Assembly: GCA_001692895.1 (NCBI GenBank)
Contig: KV748231.1
Span: forward strand, 310,001 to 374,000
DNA from: Cenococcum geophilum 1.58
Taxonomy: Eukaryota > Ascomycota > Dothideomycetes > Gloniales > Gloniaceae
Reading direction: 5' to 3'
DNA length: 64,000 nucleotides
The first letter of the stretch is position 1, and each line of letters starts with the position of its first letter. The position numbers and the translations under genes are program-made. Shown here piece by piece: positions 1 to 11,699 of this stretch. The notes below the pieces were generated by a model. That model was not told the DNA's origin. It made no database searches and worked only from the letters and a program-made list of their open reading frames with translations.

Positions 1-1300
1 TTTCCTTAACACCTCACTTTCCTATCATCAACCTTTATCTAATTTTAGACGTATCTTTAATATATTATTAAGATTTTCTTCTTTTCCATTAATAATTTAA
101 TATACCTCTTCGTTCTCCTACTAACTACTCTTCTAAGCAGATTCTACAGCGTATCCTAGCCCTACCTTTATATATAGAACCCTAACCTCCACTAACTCGT
201 AACTGGTGCTAGTCCTACCTAAATAATTTTGCCTACATATTTTCAAAAAACTAGAAATCTAATAATAGGATTCTAGAGGCTTATAATAAGACGTACTACG
301 TTAGATCTAATACCTTCAGTCCTTATAATCAATGCATACGTACTAAGAGCGGCAGTTATATTAAGGTAAGCTTTTCTATTCTTAATAGATTTCCATTACT
401 AACTTTAAGCTTTAATAGCCTAGGCCTAAGTGGCNACGTTCCTTTAATNTCCTTAACTACTANATCGCCCGGGCTCTCTCTTATTCCAGCGTAAATACTA
501 AACNACTTANCNNAATTTAAGACTATGCCACGGCCATCTACACTGCCTATAATTCCTAGCAAGCTAGCTAGTAATGCCTAATGCGAGAGCAAGGTTAGTA
601 TACTAAGGATAGGGTAAAAGATAGGGGTAATAAGAAGAAGGTTACTGTCTACCACAGGAAGGAGTTTGCGTATACGCGTCAAGTTTTAAAAGAGCATAAT
701 ATAATGCGTTATTAGGTAGGTTACCCTTCGGATACCTACCAAATAGGTAACTAACAGTTACCGTAGCAAGGTCTTAGTAGTTCTGGACTATGCCAGCCAG
801 CTAACGTCTCTATTCATTTTAGGCTTAAGCGTGTCTTTATTAACTATAAGCTTACGCTGTAAGAGCTTTGTTGGTATTGGTTTAGACCTAATATTAGTAT
901 TAAGCGTTTAAGAGTCTCTACTCTAGCTACACCTCATTATCCTGCCCCTGTTTTTATACCTACTTATATACCTACTAAGGCATCTAAATCCCATTCTCGT
1001 TAGCTATCACTTAGTAGCCCAATAGATACTAATCCTACTCCTAATAATAAGGCGTAGTGGCTTTTTAGGTTAGGCATTTGTGGTTTAGACTTTTAGGATT
1101 CGTTCTTGTATATAGTAGCAATTAAGGACCTCGATTAGGTGCTTAGGAAGGCCTTATAAGGCTTTTAGAAAGGGCTTAGAAGCTCTAGAAATAATATTCC
1201 TAATATAGATTAATAAATAGGAATACAATTCTAGCAAAATGCCCTATTAACTCTATGCTATATATGTAAAAAGGCTAAGGACCCGTCCTGCCTTAGGCTG
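1..1300. other. AT-rich RIPed sequence, unassigned
   Basis: This stretch is TA-rich and broken by stops in all frames. It contains scattered ambiguous bases (about 435-512). No recognisable domain could be read. It may be the 3' end of the Gypsy element to its right or a separate decayed insertion. The 3' LTR expected for that Gypsy element was looked for here and not found. Confidence 0.5.
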
Positions 1301-1439
1301 TAGCCCTATCCCTATAGTTTCCAGAGCCTATCCATTCCATATCCAATTTAACCTATTTACTCTTTTTGCGAGCTTTCTTTATAGGTCGCGATAACACCAT
1401 AGTATTAGAGCGCTTTCTATAACTTATAGATTATGGACC

Positions 1440-2365
1440 TTAGTCCCAATATTCTTTTAGAATATCTTTATAATAATTAAGGTAATCCTCTAGTTCCTAT
1501 ATAGAGTCCTTAGTGGGCTAGCCTAGCCATTTAACTTTAAATTAAAGCTTATTCTTAATAGACTTATAGCGTAGTATAGCTTTAACCTTATACCGCTCGC
1601 CTACTACTTTAGGGTGTTTAATTAGACCTAGACGGAAGTTCTTTTCTGGTAGTAGTCTATACTATAGCTCTAGTAGGTTTATATAAAACACTAGATGTAT
1701 ATAGGCCATAGATAGGGGTAGCTAGAGACAATAGGCTAGCTTACCAATTCGTTCCTTAACTTAAAAGGGACCTAGGTATCTTATATCGAGCTTCTTTAAT
1801 AGTCAACGGGTTTTAATATTTATTAAACGTAATAAAACCTTATTGCCTACTCCGAAATACTTATCCTAGTGCTTACGGTTATACTAAAGTTTTTACTACT
1901 CTTAGGCATCTTATAGGCTCTGCTTTGCATACTTCTATTACTCCTCCTATTCCTAAAGGTATCCTTATACTCTTTAATAAATATCCTTAAACTTCCTAGT
2001 AGGATCCTATAACTAATTATACGGCCTTAGCCAATAATCGTTAGGTATACTATTAAACCTAAATAGTTAAACGCTATAGGTAATCTAGATTAGTGCATAC
2101 TTATATAATGCATATTACTTTAAATTATAAGCGTACTCCGCGTATAAAAGTAGCTTACACTAGTTATCTTACTGGTAGTTTAAATATATCTATAGGTAAG
2201 ACTCCAGTTCCTAGTTCTAGCGTTCCGTTTGCCTATCCGTCTATAAATAGAAAGCCATACTATACTGGTAGTCTATCTTTAAATAGAAGTATAGATCCAA
2301 CTAGTACTAACTTATAAAGACGCTGCCCCTATTAGTAATAATAGAGTGCGGCTAATCTACTTTAA
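1440..2365 (-). pseudogene. Integrase C-terminus and chromodomain-like tail of element A
   Basis: This is the continuation of the pol gene on the far side of the DNA-element insertion at 2366. The minus strand shows a GPF motif (LGPF followed by KERIGKLAY) near 1760-1800. About 100 codons later comes a KVKWLG-like stretch near 1520, typical of the GPF/GPY module and chromodomain at the end of fungal chromovirus integrases. Stops interrupt the frame throughout. Confidence 0.65.
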
Positions 2366-2420
2366 CGTCAGGAAAACGGGAAGTGGCGCAGGAAATTTGG
2401 TTTCGCTAAAAGTGTTTTTA

Positions 2421-2585
2421 GGGCCCGGGGCTAGCTTTCCGCCATATTAGCCAACCCCCCCTAGCCCGGGGCCAGCTTTTAGCCATATTAACTAACCCCC
2501 CCTAGCCTAGGGCTAGCTTTTAGCTATATTAGCTAACCCCCCCTAGCCTAGGGCTAGCTTTTAGCCATATTAGCTAAGCCCTAGA
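2421..2585. repeat. 41-bp tandem repeat, about 4 copies
   Basis: Units containing a run of C, then CTAGCC(C/T)(G/A)GGGC(T/C)AGC, then a TTAGCCATATTA-like stretch, recur with a 41-bp spacing (anchors near 2453, 2494 and 2535). Related CCCGGGCTAGC motifs reappear near the opposite end of the same insert (3810-3920), so these may be subterminal repeats of the DNA element. Confidence 0.8.
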
Positions 2586-2909
2586 GCTATACGCTAGCAC
2601 TATGCTAGCTTATAGCTATAAAATAAATATTATTACTATTATTGTATTTATTGCTATTAGGGTATTAAAATCCTAAAGGCCTCCGGGCAGGCTCCTAGCA
2701 GGCTTCCTAGTAGGCTCCTAGCAGGACTTTGATTTTCCTTATNATCTAAATCGTCCGAAGTACCATCGGGTCCCCGCTATATTCCCGACAGCCTCTACAC
2801 GTGCCTTTGCATACCCCTTGTACACCTAAATGCCACCTTTACCCTTCCTTCCTTCCTTACATCCTCCCTACTTAGGGAGGCACCAGAACGGTAGCTAGAG
2901 GACTGTGAC

Positions 2910-3180
2910 CAGAACCAGACGACCGTCGCCAGAACCAGACGACCGTCGCCAGAACCAGACGACCGTCGCCAGAACCAGACGACCGTCGCCAGAACCAGAC
3001 GACCGTCGCCAGAACCAGACGACCGTCGCCAGAACCAGACGACCGTCGCCAGAACCAGACGACGTCGCCAGAACCAGACGACCGTCGCCAGAACCAGACG
3101 ACCGTCGCCAGAACCAGACGACCGTCGCCAGAACCAGACGACCGTCGCCAGAACCAGACGACCGTCGCCAGAGCCAGACG
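2910..3180. repeat. 20-bp minisatellite, about 13 copies
   Basis: The unit GACCGTCGCCAGAACCAGAC repeats almost without change, exactly three units per 60 bases. One copy near 3061 lacks a single C. Because 20 is not a multiple of three, the array is open in several frames on both strands, so the long reading frames here are by-products of the repeat. The array is GC-rich and not RIPed, unlike the sequence around it. Confidence 0.95.
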
Positions 3181-3425
3181 ATAATCGTTTAAACGACCAG
3201 CCAGCAAACACCACGATCAATTCAATCGATCGATCGAATCGAACTAGAGCCTCGATATCATCCCATTACCAAATCAAATCGAATCAAGGCCTCTTAGGGA
3301 GGCACCCCAGACGACCACCGTTCAAACGTACAGCCAGCGAACGCCCAGAGAGAACGATTCGAATTAATATAATTAATCGCAATCAAATCAAGCAGAGCCT
3401 TTGATCTGGCCGATCTCTCCCCCGA

Positions 3426-3575
3426 ATTACAGATACAGACAGGTAGGCATAGACAAGTAGGCACGACCGGCAGGCATAGACAGGTAGGCACAAACAAGTA
3501 GGACGGTCAGACGGTAGGACAGGTAGGATAGGTAGGACAGGGAGGACAGGCAGGACAGGTAGGACAGGCACTAGG
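3426..3575. repeat. Degenerate GGTAGG/CAGGCA short-unit repeat
   Basis: The sequence is built from variants of ACAGGTAGG and GGCATAGAC with units of about 10-14 bp. It is purine-rich on the plus strand and lies in the non-RIPed core of the DNA element. It gives rise to short artefactual reading frames on the minus strand. Confidence 0.8.
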
Positions 3576-3940
3576 CCTAGTTAGGAAATCAGTACATGGC
3601 CGGCAGATCATCGGGAACGCCGCCAATTGACGATTTGGAGACTCTGCGAGAGATATCCCTTATAGCTACTATTAATTTTAAATTTTAAATTTTGAATTTT
3701 ATTATAATTATACATATTGCAGCTATAGGAAATATTATATAAAATATATAAAACGTATAAAATGTATAAAACGTACAAAACGTATAAAATGTGCTAATGT
3801 TGCTAATATGGCCCCGGGCTAGCCCCGGGCTAGCGTAAATAAGTATACATAAGCAGATCAGCGGATCCAGCTGAAATGNCCCCGGGCCAGCCCCGGGCTA
3901 GCCCCTGGCTAGCCCCTACCACCCTCCCGTTTTCCTGACG

Positions 3941-6900
3941 AAGAAAGTATTTCTTCTTAATTAGGTTGGCGAGCTCTTATACATTAATTGTCTTATTAAC
4001 GGGAAGGTATTAGACGTACTTTAAAAACCTATTAATAAGTACGAGGACCGAATCGTATGTTTGTCCTTGGCTATCTTTAGATAGCGGGAGATCCGTAATA
4101 AAGTCCATAGCGTAATATTACCATAGCTTACTAGCAGGGGGAACTAATTTAAGTAGACCCTATAGCTTATGCCTACGGATCTTATATACTTAACACTTCT
4201 TACAATAGCTAATGTACTCCTTTACTTCCTAATTAAGCCTTAGCTAATAGTATTTACGCTAAAATAATTCTACTGTCTTTACTTAACTATAGTGGCCGCC
4301 CAGAGGATTATCGTAATTCTTTATAAGAATCTTCTATTATAGATTTGCTTCTTATAGCACCTAAACCTTACCACCTTTACGTAGTAGGCCTATTGGGTCT
4401 AGTTCCTAATAGTAGCGCCTAATAGCTTTTTTTCCGTCACGTTTCCGGTCTACTTCCGTATTAAGAATAGCATAGGAAGCATCCCTCCGTTACACCTTAT
4501 AGATGAGATCCGTTAACCCTTTAGATAGTTCCTAGGTAAAAGCTATTTTATCCCGTACTGCTTTAAGTATAAGACTAGATAGTACTATAGATCTTGCAAC
4601 TCTTTAATACACATATATTAGGAAGGCCGCTATAAGGTTAAAGTCCTTTAGTTATTATAGGGCTCTAAGTTCCAATTACTTTATAGCTTCGCTATTTATT
4701 TAAGGGGATAGCTTAGTAATTAGAGATAGTATATTACTAGGTTCCGAGAATATATTAGGGACGTCCTATTTAGGTATATTTAAACCCTTATTAGTAACGG
4801 ACTGGGTACTAGCTAGAACATTAGTAGAAACTAATAGGGCTTATACCGCCTAAGACTTAGTACATAGAGCTATAGGTGCTTAAGTATCCTATACCTAGAG
4901 CTTATTCTATAATATAGGGAGTAAGATATCTATTATCTGTTTTCCTTCTTCTATTTTAAAGCCTTTAGTATAGTCTAGCCGTCGTAACGGTCTATTAACA
5001 GGGTTGTTTTCCCCTAGTTTATATTTAATCTTAAAATTAAATCGCGCAAGCTCCTCTACCTATTTGGCTTATTAAGGTATAAGCTTCTTTATAGTTATAA
5101 AGTAGCGTAAATTATAGTAATCTAAGAGTATACGAGTGGTATAGCTTGCGTGCTTAAGGTAGTGTCGCCACTATTTAAAGCAGTTAACTATAGCCAGCAG
5201 TTCCTTATTATGGGTATAATACCTAACTTTAGGTCCCTGGAATTTTCTACTATAAAATGCTACTAGTCTCTAATAGAGCTAGGTAGCGTCCGGATGCCTA
5301 TTAGGTTATAACAGGATACCGGCAAAGGCAAAATTCGATATATTAGTAATTATCATTAATAGCTGATCTGGGTTAAAATGCCGCAGCAATAGAGCTTTCA
5401 TAAACTTTACGCGAAGTTCTTAAAAGGCCTCTTAAACCTTTCTGGGCTATAACCATAGCTTATACTATTTAGTTAGTCCCTTTTTAGTTTTCTTCCTTAC
5501 CACCTTTAAGCTTTTTGCTCCTTAGGTCGGGTCTCGGGAAGCTTTTATAATATAGTTAGATAGGTATTAGGCAACGTCTAAATAGTTATAGATAAAGCGC
5601 CTATAGAAATTGGCAAAGCCTAGGAACACTTAAATATCCTAATAGCTCTCTGGCTCCGGCCACTCCTAAATTATCTACACCCGTACTAGGTCTATAACTA
5701 CACCTATAGGCGTCACAATATAACCTAAAAACTCGACCTACTTAGTATTAAAGACATACTTTAACGCCTTAGCGTAGAGGCCCTAATTATCTAAACGTTC
5801 CAGCACTTCGCGGACATATTATTCGTATTAATCCTCGTCTTCTAAGTAGATCAAGATGTTATCTAAATAAACAACATATATGCGGTCGACTAGTCCCCCT
5901 AAGGCTCTGTAAATATACAATTAGAATATTATAGGCGCATTAGCTAGCCTAAAAGGCATTACTAGATACTTAAAGTGGCCGTATTAGGTCTTAAAAGCGG
6001 TCTTCTATTTATCCCCTTCTTTGATACGGAGCCTATAGTAGGCGTCTTATAGATCTAGCTTCGTAAAGATCTTCGCCCTAGATAGTCAATCTAGCATTTC
6101 ACTAACTAGTAGTAGTAGGTAACGGTTCTTAATTGTAATCTTATTAAGACCGCGATAGTCTACGCATAGCCTTATAGTTCTATCTGGTTTTAGGACGAAG
6201 AGGATTAGTACGCCTAATGGCGACTTACTGGGCCAGATCTACCCCTTTTTCAGTAACCCATTAAGGTACTCCTATAGGATCTTAAGCTCTTTACGCGAGA
6301 GGTTGTAGATAGAAAAATTCAGCGGTTATTTACCTTCTTCTAGATTAATTACATAATCATACTCCAAGTTCTGCGGTAGGACTTTTACTCTCCTACCCAA
6401 AAATACCCTTAGTAAGTCCCTTAGGCCTACTGGGATATTTAATAAATCGGGGTCGCGTTTATCCTCTACGTTATTATCAAGTAGGTCCCGGAGCTCCCTT
6501 AGGATGCTTATAGGCAGCGTCATACGCTATAGTGGTTACTTATACATAGTTACCACTATACGTTAAACCGTTTCATACAGTAGCTAGTAGAGGGTAGGGA
6601 ACTCCTTAACGCAGCGTTTAAGGTGCCGTAGCATACTCTCCGTATATTGCTTAAGCCAGAGTAATCCGTAGCGGTTAAAGTATCTCATAAGATCCTTAAG
6701 ATCGCCGCCTTCCTATAATGTCTCCGTAACCTGTCCGGCAGTTCCCTATAGGGTCTCCATTATAAAGGGGTTATTACCTATACTAGGCTCTATACCTATC
6801 TTATTACCAAATAAGGGTTAGATCTAATACTCCTTTAGGTATAGAGCGTACACTATTTTACCTAGGGCTATATTCTCTAGGATATCCTTTAGGCTTATTA

Positions 6901-7300
6901 GTAATATACGCCCTTTTAAATCTTTATTATTCTACTATTTAAAGGCTCTAGTTTTAAAGCGTATTTTAAAATCTACTTCCGCTAGCTAAGGGTATCCGAG
7001 GATAAGGTTATAACCTATAAAGTCAGCCGCCTAGAAGGGTTGCGGGCCAACTACCTTAGTGTAGTTATATATGTCGGCCACTAATACTATAAGCTTATAG
7101 GCACTATATAGTTTAATCTAATACTTATTTAGAAAGCCTACAATAGGTTTCCGCTACCTTTATAATGGGATAAGTTTATACTCTTTTACCAAATCATATT
7201 ATATAAGATTGATTTTAGCGCCGCTGTTATATAATACTTAGAACTATTATACTTTACCTATAGGGAGTGTTATTTCTAGCTTAATAGTAATATAGAGAGT
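3941..7300 (-). pseudogene. pol of element A: protease, RT, RNase H, N-terminal integrase (RIPed)
   Basis: In life this polyprotein would process gag, copy RNA to DNA, and integrate the copy. On the minus strand the protease motif sits near 7200. RT spans about 5400-6600, with an active site reading VVYLDN near 5870 and a FLGFANFYRRF-like motif near 5600. RNase H follows, and the start of integrase reaches 3941, where a TIR-flanked insertion cuts it. The catalytic Asp-to-Asn change and frequent TAG/TAA codons match C-to-T transitions on both strands. It is non-functional. The best preserved open stretch is 6326-6523, in the region just N-terminal to RT. Confidence 0.8.
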
Positions 7301-7369
7301 CTCTCCTTCTATATCTTACCCTAGTTATAGCTAGGAGAGGTCCGTAACTAGGGCTTTTCTTTTTTTAGA

Positions 7370-9010
7370 TTGTTAGTGCGGTTATCGCCCTACTTGTTTT
7401 TCCAATAGGATCTACCTTCGGAGTTTTCTCTTAACTTCTTAAAGTATTCCCATAAAGGTGCCAGATAGGTGTTAGGTTAGCCCTAAAAGTCTTTCCCGTT
7501 ATTTAAGGTTCCTAACTTTAACCCTTTTAAAGTTCTCTTTAAGAACGGCTTCTTTAAAGGTTAGGTCTGCCCTACGTTACTACTAGAGTGCCTATACTTT
7601 TAGTAACCCCTTAGCTTCCTACTAGAAGAGGTCTGGTTCCTTACCGTATCCTCAGCGTTTAGAACCGCTTATTTAAAATCCGCATATACAGTAATCCGCG
7701 GTAGGGCTCCTATACGCTTTATTTCGTTATAAATTACTAGCTTAATTCTAGCCTAGATAAATCCAATCTTCTTTTTCTTGTAGACGCTGCCGTCCTTGTT
7801 TTTAAAGGGCTCTAGATTTATTTATTAAGCACGAGTTTCTATAAAGTTTATAAACTAGCGGAAGTCTTAACGGTCTAGCTGCGTATCATTCCAGAATTAT
7901 TCTATATTATTATATTATATAATATATAAATCTTAAGTTTAACCCTTTAGGAAGGTCTATAGCTATAGCCATATTATAATTTACTCTTTATTAAGTTAAT
8001 TAAGCGCGATCTAGTTTAGTAATCGGTCTTTAATCTTACTAATAATCTAGCGTATACGCTCTTTAGTATTATCTCATATTATTAGCATCTTAAAGAAGTT
8101 ATCTACCTCGCGAACCCAATCGTCCAGCTATTGGGCGTTGGGTCTATAACGAAGTTCTAGACTATTAAAGGCCTTGGCCAGTCAGTCTATATCCTTTTTC
8201 CGTTTATTATATAGGTGCCTCTCTAAGTCTTCCATACCTTCTTAGGTAGGTACTAGGTAGCCCCTAGGAAGCCCTTAGCCTTAACTAGGTTATAAAAGAA
8301 TTTGTCTAGCTTAGATTAGACCCTACTAGATCTAAATTTACCCTTAGAGGGTTCTAATATATTTATTAGTGGCTTCCTCCCGTATAGCTTCTAAGAGCCT
8401 TATAATAGCTTCCCAATATTTATTTTAAAGAAGATTAGTATAGGGCTCTTAACCTTCCAAACTTAGGCCTAGGGAGGCTCCTGCTATAAAGGTAGTGTTA
8501 GTACTAGTAGCTAGTATAGGCTTCCTAACGGGGCTTAGGTCTTAAGTTAGTAATTAGCTTAAATTACCTAAAGGGGTAGGCCCACTTAGCTCGTAAGCAG
8601 TCTATATACCGCCACTATGCCAATTATAGGCCGGTGGTCTTCCGGGAGGGTTCTGGTTGGTTCCCTAGTTAAATATATTAGTGTATTTCTTTGGCATTTC
8701 TGGCTTAGGGGAAGATCTTAAAGTCGCCTCTGGCGCTTAATCTTCCAATTAGCTTAGGTAGGGCCAGAGGGGTTCCGGCTGCTTTTTAGTAGTATTACGA
8801 CCGTTATAAAGGGTATCTATATTTTCCTTAGCGTTACCGGTAACCGTAGGTATATAAGAGTCTTCAAGCTCCTAGAGCATCTGGGTATTAGGGCTTATTT
8901 AGCCGTCTTGCCCAGAGGGTTATATTATCGCAATCTCTCGCTATCGGAGGGACCTTCCTGCCTTTACGCGACAGCTTTCCATAAAGTATCCGTAGAGTTT
9001 CCGTTTAGGT
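7370..9010 (-). pseudogene. gag region of Gypsy element A (decayed)
   Basis: This is the stretch between the 5' LTR and the protease remnant on the minus strand. It is assigned as gag from position only: fragments of reading frame are visible, but stops interrupt every frame and no intact CCHC knuckle could be read. Confidence is limited to the positional argument. Confidence 0.4.
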
Positions 9011-9118
9011 TATCGCGAAATTTTAAGGGAAGATAGTAGTTATAAATAAATAATATAAATAAACAATCTGGTCCTTAAAGCCGACTGCCCTTCTAAAAAA
9101 GAGTAGGAAGGATTTAAA

Positions 9119-9333
9119 TGTAAGGGGATCTTATAGACAGGGGGCTATAAGGACACGATTAGAACAAGATAGATTAGTAAGAGAGACGAATCCTTAAGGA
9201 GGTAAGGCCTTTGGGATTGTAAAGACTATATACTACAGGCACGTACCTCTAGCACGTGACTGGCGACCATCTAAGGGGCGTCCGGGGGTTATCCTAAGGG
9301 TAACCCAAGGTGTCCGCAATAATATCCCTTACA
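9119..9333 (-). repeat. Candidate 5' LTR of Gypsy element A
   Basis: This is a 215-bp segment that begins TGTAAGG and ends CCTTACA on the forward strand, so it has TG...CA ends. Just inside it, on the minus strand, lies TTTAAATCCTTCC. The same kind of sequence (a RIPed TTCGAATCCTT) follows the 5' LTRs of E1 and E3, which suggests a shared primer-binding site. No second copy was seen, so the LTR call rests on termini, position and family resemblance. Confidence 0.6.
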
Positions 9334-10160
9334 CTTATATTATTAAGTTAATATAAACAATACCCTATAGTTAATACTAGCTCTTTTTTTATATAAAGGA
9401 CTAACGAGGGTAAAATCTATAGCCGTTTTTCTACTATAGATAAAGGTCCTAGGTCTAAATATATAGCTAATATCTATATTCTAAATATCTTACTTTAATA
9501 TATAATAATATTTATTTATTAGTTAACGTCTAATCTAAATCCCTATTAGGCCTATATAGACTACTTTTTAGTTACCTTAATATATATATACCGGTGGCCT
9601 ATTTAGTTAGTATATTATATACTACTATTTTATAGCTACCGCTTAATAAGGGACTAGCTACTTACTAGCGTAGGATAAAATAATATTACTTAGATACTCT
9701 CTATAAGTAGGAGCTTATAAATAGTAGTAAAAAGCTTATAGGCTAAGGAATTCTTTAGTAGTTTTAAATAGCATATAAGATCTAATAGGAGGATACTAAA
9801 TAATACGCCCTATTCTAGCCCCTTAAGGACTAAATACCCCCGCCTAGCTATAGGCGGCTTACTAGCGAATTTCTAAACCCTTTTACTACTCCTTTTAGAT
9901 TTTCTAATATACCTAGGAAGTATAGTATATAAGGTAGACTAGAAGATATAAAGATATACTAGCTAGGTAAAGGCGGAACCAAATAGGACTAGCTAAAAGG
10001 AAATACTTAGGATTTTTCCCGCTTATAGGGCTTTTTCCTAATAGACCTAAAAGGGGACTTTGGCCAATAAATAAGAATAATAATAATAATTATATAAGGT
10101 AGTTATATAGCTAATTATAGAACCTTCGTAGTATATTAGTGCTGTATTAGTAGAGCTTTA
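9334..10160. other. AT-rich RIPed sequence without recognisable gene
   Basis: This is the flank outside the 5' LTR of element A. It is AT-rich with stops in all frames. I could not recognise any domain, LTR or TIR here. Confidence 0.5.
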
Positions 10161-10171
10161 AAGCTCTATAT

Positions 10172-10545
10172 AAGGTTTTGAGTAAAGCTTCGAGCAGAGC
10201 CTTGTGCAGAGCTTTGAGCAGAGCCTTGTATAGAGCTTCGAGCAGAGCTTCGAGCAGAGCTTTGAGCAGAGCTTCGAGCAGAGCTTCGGCTAGAGCTTCG
10301 GCCAGAGCTTCGACCAGAGCTTCGACTACAGCTTCGACCAGAGCTTCGACCAGAGCTTCGACTAGAGCTTCGACTAGAGCTTCGACCGGAGCTTTAAGCA
10401 GAGCCTCGTGTAGAGCCTTGTGCAGAGCTTTATATAGAGTTTGTATTCGTGCAGGCGTTCGTGCAGACGTCGTGTAGGCTTCGTGCAGGCTTCGTGCAGG
10501 CTTTCGTGCAGGCTTTCGTGNAGGCGTTTATGCAGGCAGCGGAAG
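10172..10545. repeat. 12-bp minisatellite (GAGCAGAGCTTC) and related GCAGGCTTCGT units
   Basis: From about 10172 to 10440 the 12-bp unit GAGCAGAGCTTC repeats, with variants such as GACCAGAGCTTC and GCTAGAGCTTC. It is followed to about 10545 by 11-12-bp units GCAGGCTT(T)CGT. Because 12 is a multiple of three, the array reads as Ser-Arg-Ala-Ser-type repeats over 99 codons on the plus strand (10178-10477). I regard that as a repeat artefact: it has no flanking coding context. Confidence 0.85.
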
Positions 10546-10711
10546 AGCAATAAAGCAGGTAATAAGGCCCAGAGTTAGTCTAGATACAATACATTAGCTA
10601 TTTAGGTATTTATCTACTATAAATATTAATATAGGAGGTTAAATGTTAAGGATTGGTAATGGTTAATAGCTCTNGCTAAATATTTACTATTTTAGTGGTA
10701 ATATTTAAGGT

Positions 10712-11013
10712 AAAATGTAGCAGTAACCATAACGCCGTTTATAATAATTTTGGTAGCATTAGAATTGCCTTATAAAGCTCTAGAATATAACGTTGGCCGA
10801 TTATTTATAAAGGCGTTAGTTTGTTATTAATTAATAGTAGTAGAGTTTTAAGCAGAGCTTTAAAGAGGAGATTCGCTTATTTAAGGCAAAATGTAGTAGT
10901 AACCACTAGGCCGTTCGCAATAATTTTAGTAGCATTAGAATTGCCCTATAAAGTTCTAGAACATAACGTTGGCCGATTATTTATAAAGGCGTTAGTTCGT
11001 TGTTAATTAATAG
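10712..11013. repeat. 126-bp direct repeat pair, 176-bp spacing
   Basis: Copies at 10712-10837 and 10888-11013 are colinear and differ mainly by C/T and G/A transitions. The 50-bp spacer contains degenerate AGCAGAGCTT units like those of the preceding minisatellite. The simplest reading is a tandem duplication of about 176 bp that was later RIPed. Confidence 0.85.
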
Positions 11014-11029
11014 CTAAAGGATTTAGTAT

Positions 11030-11275
11030 GGCGCGTGAGTTTATATAAGAATTATATACAAATCGGCGCGAGGGACTAATAAATTTCCGAACCGTATACT
11101 AGACGACAACAACATAAGATAATTAATCTGTTATGTAAGCAGCTTATAATTGGTTGATCGTCTGGGACCGAGATAAATTCTATTAGTGCGGATTTTCAAT
11201 CAGTCCGCAAGCTTACTAACTACGTTTATGCAAAACCACCAGAATTACGTCTAAGCCACATTTCCAACGTTTCTT
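11030..11275. other. Non-RIPed island between repeats and element X
   Basis: This short stretch keeps CA and TG dinucleotides (for example CAACAACAT and GCAAAACCACC), unlike both neighbours. It has no coding potential I can support. It is probably single-copy DNA caught between two repeat blocks, and it helps place the left edge of element X near 11276. Confidence 0.45.
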
Positions 11276-11699
11276 AGTTTTTTAGCAATATCCGCGTTGC
11301 GGAGGTTGCGGATATTAAAATAACTCAACACCAGTATTTTATATCCTTCCCTAAAAGTTAATCAATTATATAATAGAACGTAGGCTTTTAGAATATATTA
11401 TTTTTATTACTTAGGTATTTTTAGGTCTTATGATTATTTTTATTTAAAAAAAAACGCGTTATTAGCAATTCTGCGACTATATATAACTTTATTAAACGCT
11501 AGCTAATATATATAAAACCTATATAAATCTATAATAGCTACTTTAAAGAACCTATTATAGCCTAGCGGATATATAGCATCCGCGTTATAGTATATAACAC
11601 CTACTAAAACCTTATCGTGTGCTAACTATTAAGTTATAAATATCTAAGCAAATCTACTATATACCGACACTAAAACCTACTAAGCGGAGAGGAAGGAAG

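Larger units (their letters stand above)
2366..3940. mobile_element. TIR-bounded DNA element inserted in the Gypsy integrase
   Basis: Perfect 16-bp terminal inverted repeats (CGTCAGGAAAACGGGA at 2366-2381 and its complement at 3925-3940) bound a 1,575-bp insert that splits the integrase of element A. The ends are AT-rich and RIPed and contain repeats rich in GCCCGGGGCTAGC-like motifs. The middle (about 2760-3600) is GC-rich and looks untouched by RIP. No transposase is encoded, so the element is non-autonomous. The flanks read TTTAA and AAGAAA, so a target duplication cannot be shown with confidence. The superfamily is undetermined. Confidence 0.7.
1300..9333 (-). mobile_element. Ty3/Gypsy LTR retrotransposon A, RIPed, minus strand
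   Basis: Reading right to left on the minus strand gives the order of a Gypsy chromovirus: 5' LTR (9119-9333), a gag region (about 7400-9000), an aspartyl protease remnant near 7195-7225 (D-S-G motif with the Asp now Asn), reverse transcriptase, RNase H, integrase, and an integrase C-terminus plus chromodomain-like tail near 1440-2000. The RT active site near 5862-5885 reads YLDN in place of YLDD, and the conserved FYRRF motif lies near 5586-5630. All frames carry many TAG/TAA stops, consistent with RIP. A TIR-bounded element at 2366-3940 interrupts the integrase. The left boundary is approximate because the 3' LTR was not identified. The LTR shares a block around AAGGATTCGTCTCT with the E1/E3 family, so the elements are related. 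Confidence 0.85.

Noticed and set aside
2093-2317. 74-codon plus-strand frame
   Set aside because: Lies on the opposite strand of the decayed integrase of element A and has no features.
2795-3220. Long open frames on both strands over the 20-bp repeat
   Set aside because: A 20-bp near-perfect array is open in several frames at once. The translations are only repeats of the unit, with no flanking coding context.
10178-10477. 99-codon Ser/Arg/Ala repeat protein
   Set aside because: It comes wholly from the 12-bp minisatellite. It has no unique domain and is surrounded by RIPed DNA.
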